64,000 nt of DNA. Origin: an uncultured Clostridia bacterium (lineage in GTDB: Bacteria; Bacillota; Clostridia; Oscillospirales; Ruminococcaceae). The stretch lies in contig CAMCPM010000010.1 of the NCBI GenBank assembly GCA_945876755.1, forward strand, positions 1-64,000. Direction: 5' to 3'. Within the stretch, counting starts at the first letter, position 1; every line of letters begins with the position of its first letter. A model generated the notes under the pieces. It was given only the letters and a program-made list of their open reading frames with translations, was not told the origin of the DNA and did not search any database. The position numbers and the translations under genes are program-made. Below, in pieces: positions 1 to 8,816 of this stretch.

Positions 1-54
1 GAAATAGCTGTTTCCTCTTTGAACTATTCCTGTATCAACTTTACGATTTGCCAT
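1..54 (-). CDS. Tyrosine-type recombinase/integrase, N-terminal fragment (continues beyond the left window edge)
   Basis: Minus strand from ATG at 54 reads MANRKVDTGIVQRGNSYF..., resembling the N-terminal arm-binding region of Firmicute phage/ICE integrases; directly downstream of the XRE gene. Confidence 0.6.
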   Translation of the reverse strand, partial: MANRKVDTGIVQRGNSYF

Positions 55-55
55 T

Positions 56-601
56 CTATTCACTCTCCTTTATATCATTCCATTTTTGATAATAATCTTC
101 AAACTCTAATCTTTGCAGTTTTTCCATATGTTTCATAAACATATCAAATTCAACAGCTTTCATAGTTCTTTCTTCTCTGTAATCATCTTCTATCCAAGAA
201 ATAGTGATATTGTCAGGCACATCAATAATAATGTTTCCGTTTTTATCACACTTTGCCGAATCGTTATCTATGCTATAACCGAGTGATTCAAGCCATTGAC
301 AATATTTTTCAGTTCTTTTGATTGAATCGGCACAAAACATAAGATGATACTTTGAATCCCATTCGCCTGCTTCTCCAAGTAAAATAGAAATAGAAACGTT
401 GAAGAACTCTGCAATCATTGGCAAATATTTGTTTGACGGTGGATAAACCTTTTTATTTGGGTTGCTTTCGTTTGGTATCCAACGATTAACCGTGTTTGTT
501 GATACTTCTTTGCCAGTGCATTTTGTGAGATGTCGTGCCAAGTCTGCCTGTGTTCGTTTTTTCTTTTCGAGCAAATCTTTAATTACTTCACCTGTTGTCA
601 T
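56..601 (-). CDS. XRE-family HTH transcriptional regulator (repressor-like)
   Basis: ORF 181 aa; N-terminal HTH (VIKDLLEKKKRTQADLARHL...VSTNTVNRWIP...LPMIAEFFNVSISILLGE). Confidence 0.8.
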   Translation of the reverse strand: MTTGEVIKDLLEKKKRTQADLARHLTKCTGKEVSTNTVNRWIPNESNPNKKVYPPSNKYLPMIAEFFNVSISILLGEAGEWDSKYHLMFCADSIKRTEKYCQWLESLGYSIDNDSAKCDKNGNIIIDVPDNITISWIEDDYREERTMKAVEFDMFMKHMEKLQRLEFEDYYQKWNDIKESE

Positions 602-715
602 AAAAAATCTCCTTATCTACATAAAATTATTTTTGTGTGGATAGACAGTAAAGTTTTGTGATGATATAATTGTATCATAAGATATGTTAAAAATCAATAG
701 GTAGGTGAGAAAAAA

Positions 716-904
716 TTGAAAAGTCTTAAAATGCTAATCAAAATGAAAGAAATTCCTATGTGGAAAATAGCAAGACAGATAGGTATTTCAGAACCAACTA
801 TTTATAGGTGGATGCGTGTGTATGATGCAGAGCATTACACAAAAATCAAAAATGCAGTTGAAGAAATCGAAAAAGGCGGTGTAAATAATGATGAAAACAA
901 TTAA
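716..904 (+). CDS. Small HTH protein, divergent from the XRE gene
   Basis: 62 aa; IARQIGISEPTIYRWMRVYDAEHYTKIKNAVEEI resembles a HTH; TTG start. Confidence 0.6.
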   Translation: MKSLKMLIKMKEIPMWKIARQIGISEPTIYRWMRVYDAEHYTKIKNAVEEIEKGGVNNDENN

Positions 905-1052
905 ACAATGTCAGGAATTAACAGGGTTGCCGTATTCAGCAATCAGAAATCTTTGTGTACAAAACAAGATTAAATATTTCAGGTCGGGAACAAAATATTA
1001 TATCTATGTTGAAAGCCTGATTCAGTTTCTTTCAAGAGGTGAAGCTGTTTGA
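888..1052 (+). CDS. Excisionase/MerR-like DNA-binding protein (below the ORF-track length cutoff)
   Basis: Hand translation: MMKTIKQCQELTGLPYSAIRNLCVQNKIKYFRSGTKYYIYVESLIQFLSRGEAV*; Xis-like winged helix pattern. Confidence 0.65.
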   Translation: MMKTIKQCQELTGLPYSAIRNLCVQNKIKYFRSGTKYYIYVESLIQFLSRGEAV

Positions 1053-1770
1053 TAATAGGATATTGGAAAACAAGCGGTAAAAGACCGATTGAAAAAGAGG
1101 AAAACAGAATCTTGTATAACGAACCGCCAAGCGGTGATTATTGCGGTGTTTATGAGCAGAATACAATAGTCAGGATAGATATTGACGATTATAACCATAA
1201 TACCGAAGAATTAGAAGAACCGCTAAACGGAAAGCCAAGAAGTGAAGCTGTCATTAGCTATCTTGAAGAATACTGCTACAAGTATAATGCAATCAAGACG
1301 GAACACGGTGTTCATATAACAATGCTTCTACCGAAATCCTTTCCTATCGAAAGCAATAAACTGAATTGGTATTGTGCTATGGGAATAAAGATTGAAGCAC
1401 ACGTTACAATGAATGTTTGTCTGCATTGCTGAATATGGCTATTCAAGGATATTTCAGCTTGATTGAAAACAACGGATTTTCAGAGGGTGAAACAAGCCAA
1501 AATGCCGTTGAAAGTTTCAAGATTGAAAATGATACAGTTCTGCAATGGATAAAGGATTGTGAAATTACTGAAGATTTGCTGTTGCGTGAACCGATTAAAA
1601 ACGGTTTTAGCGGACTGTATAACGATTATAAAGCGTTTTGTATTACCATATCAGCCGAGCCAAAACAACAGAAAGATTTTTCAAGAACGATATGCAATGA
1701 ATACGGAATGGAAACGCACACAAAACGCATACAGAATATACGCTGTCAGTTCTTCAGAAAAATACACTAA
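1049..1770 (+). pseudogene. Degraded primase: N-terminal prim-pol-like part joined out of frame to a C-terminal D5-like primase/helicase tail
   Basis: Frame 1 (1049-1432) ...VRIDIDDYNH...IKTEHGVHITMLLP; frame 2 (1417-1770) ECLSALLNMAIQGYFSLIENNGF...VLQWIKDCEI...YNDYKAFC; central helicase missing. Confidence 0.65.
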
Positions 1771-1898
1771 ATGTCAATCTGTCAATCTGAAATGCTATCC
1801 CTTTTATAGTATAAAAATAATGCATAGAAAAAATTGATATATAAAAAAAGAAATAGTATATATGATTGACAGCTTGACAGAAAGCGAGGTGATGTGAA

Positions 1899-2084
1899 TT
1901 GAGCTATCAAGATATGCTGGATAGATACGCCTATCAGCAAAGCGAAAAAGGGGCAAAGGTGCAGTCAAAACTTGACGAAATGGCAAAAGAGTATTCAGCG
2001 ATTGTCGGGAAAAAGGTGAAAAGCGGTCGCATTGAATGTCTTAAAAGTGAAAAATCAAACAAAAAATATCTATATGAAAAATAA
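1899..2084 (+). CDS. Hypothetical small element-encoded protein
   Basis: ORF 61 aa with upstream AGCGAGGTGATG-type RBS. Confidence 0.35.
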   Translation: MSYQDMLDRYAYQQSEKGAKVQSKLDEMAKEYSAIVGKKVKSGRIECLKSEKSNKKYLYEK

Positions 2085-2096
2085 GGAGTAAAAACA

Positions 2097-2738
2097 ATGA
2101 TTAAAGAAAAGATTATTAGCAATTTGGAAATTTACGCAGAAACCTATAATAAAGCAACTGAACTTTGGGAAAATGTCAGAAATCAGATTATGAGAGAATA
2201 CAAAGAAGATTTTCAGGCTGACAGGCTTTCTTCTGCAAAGGATGTTTACGAAAAGACTTTAGCTGATGCAAGAAACGAAATTATGAGTGCTGTTGATGAT
2301 GTGCTGGACAGCGTGAAATCAAAGGTTGTTTCCGTTACAGAAAAGGAAATTCCTGAAGCGTTTGAATCTACACTTAACATTATTAAGAATTTGGAGAAGC
2401 CGACAAAAAGCGAGGTCGAAAGTATATCAGGAATGTATTTCAAGAATTATCTTTGCTATCGTTCTTTGTGTGATGTACTGAAGCAGAAAGGTTATAATCT
2501 GCCTGTTGTAAAGCTGGATGATATTCTTGCTGATATTGAAAGTTTGAGAAACGAAATCAAACGCAAAATAAGAGCCTCTGTGACTATTATATCACAATGG
2601 CTCTTATCAATCAATATATTCGGTTTTATTTTGTTAGATTTTCGATTTGTTCATCTGACGGATTATAAATACACAACATCATTTCGCATATATCGTCTAT
2701 CCGAACCGCCTTTGTACTTCTTGGATATTTCTTTTTAA
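2097..2738 (+). CDS. Hypothetical helical protein; C-terminal part after ~2570 may be read-through into unrelated DNA
   Basis: RBS (ATAAGGAGT) upstream; charged helical sequence to ~EIKRKI, then a hydrophobic tail crossing a hairpin and overlapping a minus-strand ORF. Confidence 0.5.
   Translation: MIKEKIISNLEIYAETYNKATELWENVRNQIMREYKEDFQADRLSSAKDVYEKTLADARNEIMSAVDDVLDSVKSKVVSVTEKEIPEAFESTLNIIKNLEKPTKSEVESISGMYFKNYLCYRSLCDVLKQKGYNLPVVKLDDILADIESLRNEIKRKIRASVTIISQWLLSINIFGFILLDFRFVHLTDYKYTTSFRIYRLSEPPLYFLDISF
2568..2607. repeat. Perfect 9-bp inverted repeat with an inner 5-bp inverted repeat (hairpin)
   Basis: ATAAGAGCC-TC-TGTGA-CTATTATA-TCACA-AT-GGCTCTTAT. Confidence 0.8.
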
Positions 2739-2901
2739 GTTTACATTGTATGCGATTTCCGTACAAATCTGTAAATGATACTTTATCAAAATACTGTATT
2801 GCAAAAGGTAATTGAACATCTAAAGTTTTCATTCCTGAATTGTCCATAAACCTTTCAATATCATCTTTTGAAAACTGCTTAACGATAATATTCATAAGCA
2901 C
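2626..2901 (-). CDS. Hypothetical protein
   Basis: ORF 91 aa, MLMNIIVKQFSKDDIERFMDNSGMKTLDVQLPF...; plausible composition, no family recognised. Confidence 0.4.
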   Translation of the reverse strand: MLMNIIVKQFSKDDIERFMDNSGMKTLDVQLPFAIQYFDKVSFTDLYGNRIQCKLKKKYPRSTKAVRIDDICEMMLCIYNPSDEQIENLTK

Positions 2902-3062
2902 CCCCGAATTGATTATTCATCATCTGACATTTCTTCAAATCGACCGTCAAGAAACATATTAAATCTGCTTTCATAGCTTTCCAACAGTTCGCCGTGCATC
3001 AATGCCTTGTATGTATATGCTTCAGGCGAACTACCGAAAACAGCTTTCTTGGTGGTGAGTTG

Positions 3063-3383
3063 ATGTATAGAAAGTATATTCTGCTTAATGAGTGCAGAAA
3101 GGCTGATATCGAGCGTGTACAAGCATTATACGATATATCAAAAAATAAAAAATGCTTGAATTACATAAATGAAGTATCTGAAGATATAGTTGATACTGAT
3201 AATAAATTGCAAGATATTAGAGATAGAATAAGCAGTATTTCTGATGAACTATCCCGAAAAATAGTTGAATTAAAGGTATATGAGGGATATACATTTGAAA
3301 GAATTGCAGATGAACTATATTATTCACAAAGATATATTCAAATGAAATATGCCAAATGCAATGCTTTGCTAGCTGATTGCTAG
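3063..3383 (+). CDS. Sigma-70 region 4-like phage-type regulator
   Basis: MYRKYILLNECRKADIERVQALY...IVELKVYEGYTFERIADELYYSQRYIQMKYAKCNALL; HTH like phage late regulators. Confidence 0.55.
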   Translation: MYRKYILLNECRKADIERVQALYDISKNKKCLNYINEVSEDIVDTDNKLQDIRDRISSISDELSRKIVELKVYEGYTFERIADELYYSQRYIQMKYAKCNALLADC

Positions 3384-3423
3384 GTAAAAAGCTACATCAT
3401 TTATAATGTGTGAGGGTGATAAA

Positions 3424-3648
3424 ATGGCGAACAAAATTCGATATTCTGAACCAGCTGATTATTTTCCAAAAGAAATAAGAGAAAAGTTTTTTGCTGATAA
3501 AAACGAACATAAAAGCAAGGTTGAACTTGTTCTTCAAAAACAGAGAAACGGAGAAGAACTGACAGATGATGAATTAGATATTCTGTTTGAGCAAATGAGT
3601 ACAGAAACCGCTGAAGCTATGAACGGCACACATCCGAAAAATAAGTAG
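3424..3648 (+). CDS. Hypothetical protein, 74 aa
   Basis: RBS GAGGGTGATAAA before ATG; MANKIRYSEPADYFPKEIREKFF... Confidence 0.5.
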   Translation: MANKIRYSEPADYFPKEIREKFFADKNEHKSKVELVLQKQRNGEELTDDELDILFEQMSTETAEAMNGTHPKNK

Positions 3649-3669
3649 TTTATTTGATGTTTATTTGAT
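3648..3669. repeat. 11-bp tandem direct repeat x2
   Basis: GTTTATTTGAT GTTTATTTGAT then GTTTA. Confidence 0.85.
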
Positions 3670-3906
3670 GTTTAAAGTTACGTCAAAGTGTAAAAATTAC
3701 AAAAAGACAGAAAAATCAAAAGCACGAAAAACGGCTTAAAACCTTGCTTTTTCTGCAAATTAGAGAATAACAGAAAAGTTGGAAAAAGCGTTTAATAGAA
3801 CTCAAAGAGATAATTTCAGCCCTTACAAACCTCGTATTTCTGCGGTTTGGGGCGTGTTATTCATCAATTTGGACAACTTTTGGACAACCAAATATTGCTT
3901 TAAAAG

Positions 3907-3933
3907 CCTCCCTGTTACCGCAGGGAGGTTTTT
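3907..3933 (+). terminator. Rho-independent terminator (probably bidirectional)
   Basis: CCTCCCTG-TTACCG-CAGGGAGG followed by TTTTT. Confidence 0.85.
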
Positions 3934-3939
3934 GTATCT

Positions 3940-4158
3940 TTACTCAAGTTTTAATTCAATTAAATTTGCCACCTTTGCTTTTGTGCTTTTGAGAACATCG
4001 GCATACACGTTTGCTGTTACGCCTATATCGCAATGTCCTAAATGTTCAGATACAACTTTCAGGTCAACTCCGCTGTTCAGCAGGAGTGTAGCATTAATGT
4101 GGTTTATATGTACGTTTTGGCTTAGCTTCTTCAATAAAATTTTCATTAACATCATCAT
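3940..4158 (-). pseudogene. Tyrosine recombinase C-terminal remnant
   Basis: INHINATLLLNSGVDLKVVSEHLGHCDIGVTANVYADVLKSTKAKVANLI; box II region degenerate (INHINAT in place of the usual LRHTHAT) and no N-terminal part. Confidence 0.8.
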
Positions 4159-4249
4159 TTTTTATATGCTGGTAACATTCATGTGTAGCAATTACTGTGA
4201 ATATTACATATGGACACACTCACCAAAGCAGCTATATTTCGATATAAAA

Positions 4250-4280
4250 AGCGTTACCATTCATCCCGAATGGTAACGCT
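4250..4280 (-). terminator. Rho-independent terminator downstream of the GH2 gene
   Basis: 13-bp perfect stem AGCGTTACCATTC-ATCCC-GAATGGTAACGCT; U tract on the minus strand. Confidence 0.85.
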
Positions 4281-4368
4281 TTGCATTGTTTGTAAGCAAA
4301 TAAGTTTCATTAGTAATATCTCTTGACATTTTCATAAAAGCAGTAAATCCAAATTAAGGACTTTATTT

Positions 4369-7300
4369 TCATTCCTGCTGAATAAACTCAATGCTCTCAA
4401 AATCAAATGCGCAGCCGGGCAGGAACTGCAGCTTCACGGTCATTTTACCCTGCACAGAGGGCAGCTTTACCGAAACTGCGGTGTAATCCTCACTGTACGG
4501 GAACTCAATTATCTCTTTAAGCACCACTCCCGTTTCGTCCGCAAAATGCAGGTGGATAGAATCGTTATCGTGGTGAGTTCTTCCCGTCAGCCGAACCTCG
4601 GAAACGCCCTTTGCAAAATCCATATCTTCAAAATCAATAAATACGTTGTTTCCGATGCCCGTTATCCTGTCACCAGATATTTCATAACTGTCGCCGTGGA
4701 TAAGGTCGCAGTCCGAAGCGTTCAGCTTTTCATAGGCTTTCAGCTTCGGTTCAAACTTAAAGCCACCGAAGTCGATGCGCAGGTCGGTCTTGTCGAACTC
4801 AAAGTAAATGTCCTGCACTCCCGTCAGCTTTCGAGGCAAAGTATAGCTGTTGTCCTGATAGGTCTGCCATATGAAATCCGCCTGATAGGTGAACTCTCCA
4901 AGACACTCCGAGCCGATTTCACCCGGTTTGCCAAGCCACAGACGGAAGCCAAATGGGTCGTTTTTATGCCAGTTTATTACACGGATAAGGAAGCTGTCCG
5001 TGCCGTATTTGCCGAAATCTGTCTTTGTAAAGCCAACAATATTGTTGTTTGCCTTGATGTTTACGCCGCCCTTTGAAACCTCGTCCATGACCGACAGGCT
5101 GTATGTATAATGACAGGCAGGGAGAAATTCGTAAGGGTCAAAGTATGCCTGACCGAAGCCTTCCGCAGTAAACTCATACTCCGAAAAGACTTCCGCCTGA
5201 GGTTTTCCGTTTGAGCAGGAACAGCGAAGTCTGAATGCTCCGTCACCCGAAGCCGTAAGCAGGGCTGTATTTCCCTCAGCGGAAACAGCGGCGGTGTTGG
5301 TGGGTATTCCGCTGTTTGTGACAACGCTCCATACAATGTCGCCAAAGCCTGCATTTTCTGGCAGAATTTTTGCAGTTATCCTGCTTGACGGACTTTCGGG
5401 AGTAAGTTTTTCTCCCGTATCACGGACAAGCTCTATCTTCCTTACGGGTACTTTTCCGTTTGTCACTTCGGTGATATTTTCCGTGCAGGACACGCCCTTG
5501 CGCACATTTCCTGCGGTTTTCTCTATAACAAGTTCTGCGCCTTCAAGACCCTCGGCAAAGGCTTTTACAATAATTTCACCTGCCTGCGTGTCAGGTACGA
5601 TATAAGCCGCAGCCTTGCCGGAGAACAGCTTGCGCTCTGCGGATTTGTAGCTTTCGTAATCGGTGCTGTCGCCGTTGTCAAAGCCAACAAGCCTGCCCCC
5701 TGCTACCTGTATTTTTACCCTGTCACGGGCATTTTCAACGGCGTGACCGTCTTTATCAACTGTGGAAATTTCCACAACTGCAATATCCTCGCCGTCTGCA
5801 AAAACGGTACGCTTTTCGCAGCTAAGTACAAGCCTTGCGCTGTCGCCGAAGGAATGCTTAACGTCCTCAATTATCTCACCCGACTTTGTTTTTCCGAAAA
5901 TGCGAAGCTCTCCCTTTTCGTAGGGGACTTTCCATGTTACGGTGTACTCCACGGGATGCTTTTTGCCAAGGCTTATGCCGTTAAGGAACAGCTCCGCTTC
6001 GGGAAGATTGGTGTAAGCCACAACATCTATCATCTGCCCCTCGTTGAAATCCCAGTAAGGCATAAGATGAAGCACAGGCTTGTCCGTCCATGCAGCCTGA
6101 TAAAGATAGAAGCTGTCCTTTTTAAGTCCTGCTGTGTCAATGCTGCCGTAGTACGAATTTTTGGTGGAGTAAGGGGTAGGCTCTCCGATATAGTCCGAGC
6201 CTGTCCAGATAAACATTCCTGCGCAGTAGTCACAGTCGCGGTCAAGGGCGATTATCTTCTGGGGCGTATCGGCGGAGATACCTGCACGGCAGTTGCCCAG
6301 AGAGCTGCATTGCAGGTCCTCATGTGTAAGAAATGCCGCATCTCTCGGGAAATGATACACTCCCCTGCTTTTTACGCCTGCGGTAGTTTCGCTGCCGTAT
6401 ATTTTCCAGTCGGGATGTGCGTTATGATGTGCTGCATAAAGGCTCTCACCGTAATTGTAGCCAACAAGGTCGACTTCCTCCGAGCAGCGCTGTGCGCCCT
6501 CCCAGGGCATATAGTTTGAACCATGTGTGGTGGGAGCATTGCAGAGAGGGTCGTGCTTTCTTACTGCGGCGTGGAGCTGCTTTATCACCTCACAGCCTCT
6601 CGGAGAAACGTGAGCGTCATATATCTCGTTTCCAACGCTCCACATAATAACGCTTGGGTGGTTTCTGTCACGCCTTACCCAGCTTGCCACGTCTTTTTCG
6701 TACCAATCGGGGAAAAAGCGAGCGTAGTCGTACTCCGTCTTGGGGCGCTCCCACATATCAAAAGCTTCGCTGTCCACAAGTATGCCCATTTCATCGCAAA
6801 GCTCCATAAATCCAATTGCAGGAGGGTTGTGTGACGTTCTCACAGCATTAACGCCCATATCAAGCATAGACTGAAGCTGACGGCGAGCCGCAGACTTGTT
6901 GAATGCTGCGCCAAGACAGCCAAGATCGTGGTGAAGGCAAACGCCGTGAAGCTTAATATGTCTGCCGTTAAGGAAAAATCCTTCATTCGGGGTGAATTTA
7001 ATATCCCTTATGCCTGTTTTCTGCTCTATGCGGTCAATTTCTTCGCCGTTTTTCAGCAGTACAGCTTCAAGGGTAAGGAGATTGGGCGAAGCAATATCCC
7101 AAATATCATTTTCGTCAAGTCCGTCAAGGGTAAACTCTGCGGAAGTTAGCTTTTCCGCAGGATATTCCCCCGAAAACAGCAGCTTTTCACCATTTTTCAA
7201 AATAAACTGCAGCTGCGCTCCCTCCGCATTTTCTGTTTCAGCGGATATATTGCAGAGCCAGCCTTCGTTCTGCTTTTCTGCGTGGAAATACACACCGTCC

Positions 7301-7725
7301 GTTACAAGATGACTTTCGGGAGAATTTATCAGCCACACATCACGGAAAATACCTGCTCCCGAATACCACCTGCTGTTAGGTGCAAGATGCCGCACAAGGA
7401 CGTATATCTCGTTTTCGCCGTCGTGAAGATAAGGTGTGATGTCCGCTTCAAAGGAGGTGTAGCCGTATTTCCAGTCAAAGGCTGCCTTGCCATTGACATA
7501 AATGGTGCAGTCCATATACACACCCTCGAAATAAAGGCGTATGCTCCTGCCGCTTACGCTGCCGAAATCATACACCTTTCGGTAGTGACCGTAGGAGCTT
7601 TCGTACAGGTCGTTTGCGTTGTAAATAAGCCAGTCATGTGGGAGCTGAACAGGGGTAAACTCCTCCGCAGCTTTTTCGGGAGAAGTCTTACTGAAACTCC
7701 AGTTGTCGTTAAATAATTCTTTCAT
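4369..7725 (-). CDS. Glycoside hydrolase family 2 (beta-galactosidase-like), probably intracellular, with C-terminal accessory beta domains
   Basis: ORF ~1118 aa; LPHDW, HGVCLHHDLGCLGAAF, MWSVGNEIYD motifs of GH2; no signal peptide; RBS GAGGTG before the internal ATG. Confidence 0.92.
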   Translation of the reverse strand: MKELFNDNWSFSKTSPEKAAEEFTPVQLPHDWLIYNANDLYESSYGHYRKVYDFGSVSGRSIRLYFEGVYMDCTIYVNGKAAFDWKYGYTSFEADITPYLHDGENEIYVLVRHLAPNSRWYSGAGIFRDVWLINSPESHLVTDGVYFHAEKQNEGWLCNISAETENAEGAQLQFILKNGEKLLFSGEYPAEKLTSAEFTLDGLDENDIWDIASPNLLTLEAVLLKNGEEIDRIEQKTGIRDIKFTPNEGFFLNGRHIKLHGVCLHHDLGCLGAAFNKSAARRQLQSMLDMGVNAVRTSHNPPAIGFMELCDEMGILVDSEAFDMWERPKTEYDYARFFPDWYEKDVASWVRRDRNHPSVIMWSVGNEIYDAHVSPRGCEVIKQLHAAVRKHDPLCNAPTTHGSNYMPWEGAQRCSEEVDLVGYNYGESLYAAHHNAHPDWKIYGSETTAGVKSRGVYHFPRDAAFLTHEDLQCSSLGNCRAGISADTPQKIIALDRDCDYCAGMFIWTGSDYIGEPTPYSTKNSYYGSIDTAGLKKDSFYLYQAAWTDKPVLHLMPYWDFNEGQMIDVVAYTNLPEAELFLNGISLGKKHPVEYTVTWKVPYEKGELRIFGKTKSGEIIEDVKHSFGDSARLVLSCEKRTVFADGEDIAVVEISTVDKDGHAVENARDRVKIQVAGGRLVGFDNGDSTDYESYKSAERKLFSGKAAAYIVPDTQAGEIIVKAFAEGLEGAELVIEKTAGNVRKGVSCTENITEVTNGKVPVRKIELVRDTGEKLTPESPSSRITAKILPENAGFGDIVWSVVTNSGIPTNTAAVSAEGNTALLTASGDGAFRLRCSCSNGKPQAEVFSEYEFTAEGFGQAYFDPYEFLPACHYTYSLSVMDEVSKGGVNIKANNNIVGFTKTDFGKYGTDSFLIRVINWHKNDPFGFRLWLGKPGEIGSECLGEFTYQADFIWQTYQDNSYTLPRKLTGVQDIYFEFDKTDLRIDFGGFKFEPKLKAYEKLNASDCDLIHGDSYEISGDRITGIGNNVFIDFEDMDFAKGVSEVRLTGRTHHDNDSIHLHFADETGVVLKEIIEFPYSEDYTAVSVKLPSVQGKMTVKLQFLPGCAFDFESIEFIQQE

Positions 7726-7747
7726 ATAGTACACCTCTTTTGTGTTT

Positions 7748-8593
7748 TTACGATAAATTGCTTGTGTTATGCAGCTTTCTGTATTCAGAAGGAGTTATTT
7801 TTTCCCGTCTGCGAAAAACGGTACAGAAATATCCTGTATCGGAAAAACCCGAATGTTCGGCAATATCCGAAACAGACAGATCGGTTTCTGCAAGCAGTCG
7901 CTTTGCCTCAGTCAATCTGCGGCACACCACATATTCATTCGGACGGATATTCATGATCTGCTTGAATACTCTGCAAAGATATTGATGTGAAACACCTGCA
8001 ATTTCCGAAAGAACTGTCATAGAAAAATTATTGCGGAAATTTTCGTCAATGTAATTCAGCACGGGCATAAGAATATTGCTTTTATCCGAGAACCCGTTTG
8101 CTTTGTCAGAATCCGCAAGCCGGTGAAATTCCATAAGATACTGATAAACAAGTCCCGCACAGGTGAAGTTACCGTATATCTTATCGGTTTTCAGAGCAAC
8201 GTACATTTTATCAAATAGTTTACTCAGCAGCTTCCCGTCCTCGGGATATATTATTACAGGCTTATTCATATTAAACTCACTCAGCATTTTCGTACAGGCA
8301 TATCCGTCAAAAACAGTCCAGCGAATGTCCCATTTTTTATCATCCGGATAGTATTCGTGGGGATAAAATGCAGGAAGAAAGAAAAAGCAGCCTGCTGATA
8401 TTTTTACGGAGATATTTCCATACAGGAGCGTTCCGCTGCCGTCGGCGCAGTATAATATCTGATGCCAGCAGTAGCCTTCGGGGCGTTTTATCCTGCCCTG
8501 ATATTCTGTCCCTCCTATTCCTGTCAGATATACGGGGAGATCTCTGACCTGCCCAATGAAGGGATAAAGATACTGATTTATCTTTGTATTCAT
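7748..8593 (-). CDS. AraC-family transcriptional regulator with cupin-like sensor domain
   Basis: C-terminal HTH_18: FRNNFSMTVLSEIAGVSHQYLCRVFKQIMNIRPNEYVVCRRLTEAKRLL...GFSDTGYFCTVFRRREKITPSEYR; ORF extends to 8623 but the RBS fits ATG at 8593. Confidence 0.93.
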   Translation of the reverse strand: MNTKINQYLYPFIGQVRDLPVYLTGIGGTEYQGRIKRPEGYCWHQILYCADGSGTLLYGNISVKISAGCFFFLPAFYPHEYYPDDKKWDIRWTVFDGYACTKMLSEFNMNKPVIIYPEDGKLLSKLFDKMYVALKTDKIYGNFTCAGLVYQYLMEFHRLADSDKANGFSDKSNILMPVLNYIDENFRNNFSMTVLSEIAGVSHQYLCRVFKQIMNIRPNEYVVCRRLTEAKRLLAETDLSVSDIAEHSGFSDTGYFCTVFRRREKITPSEYRKLHNTSNLS

Positions 8594-8656
8594 TCCGAAC
8601 ACCTCAGTAGAAGTATAATGCATTTCTTTATGTCTGTCAATAGTTGATTTTGATTT

Positions 8657-8690
8657 TTTATCGGATTATCTTTTGGCGAAGTCCGATAAA
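8657..8690. promoter_or_regulatory. Candidate operator: perfect 9-bp inverted repeat between araC-like gene and GH44
   Basis: TTTATCGGA-N16-TCCGATAAA. Confidence 0.5.
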
Positions 8691-8758
8691 TTCTATATTA
8701 TTTTATTTGTATTGTAATTTTTGAAACAAAACACAAGAAAAAGGCTAATTATTTTTAA

Positions 8759-8787
8759 TTGACGGAATGACTATAAAATGTTATTAT
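8759..8787 (+). promoter_or_regulatory. Sigma-A-type promoter for the GH44 gene
   Basis: TTGACG-N17-TATTAT about 30 bp upstream of the GH44 ATG. Confidence 0.6.
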
Positions 8788-8816
8788 GATAGTAAATAAT
8801 TTAAAGGAGTACAGCC

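Noticed and set aside
1559-1837. Plus-strand ORF of 92 aa in the primase region
   Set aside because: Out-of-frame with the recognisable D5-like C-terminal frame; low-complexity composition.
2913-3122. Minus-strand ORF of 69 aa overlapping the sigma-region-4-like gene
   Set aside because: Overlaps the start of a more convincing plus-strand gene; only its C-terminal part looks protein-like, so support is insufficient.
5743-6519. Long plus-strand ORFs antisense to the GH2 gene (258 aa and several >100 aa)
   Set aside because: Typical shadow ORFs of a long GC-balanced gene; no RBS or recognisable domain, and the minus-strand GH2 is unambiguous.
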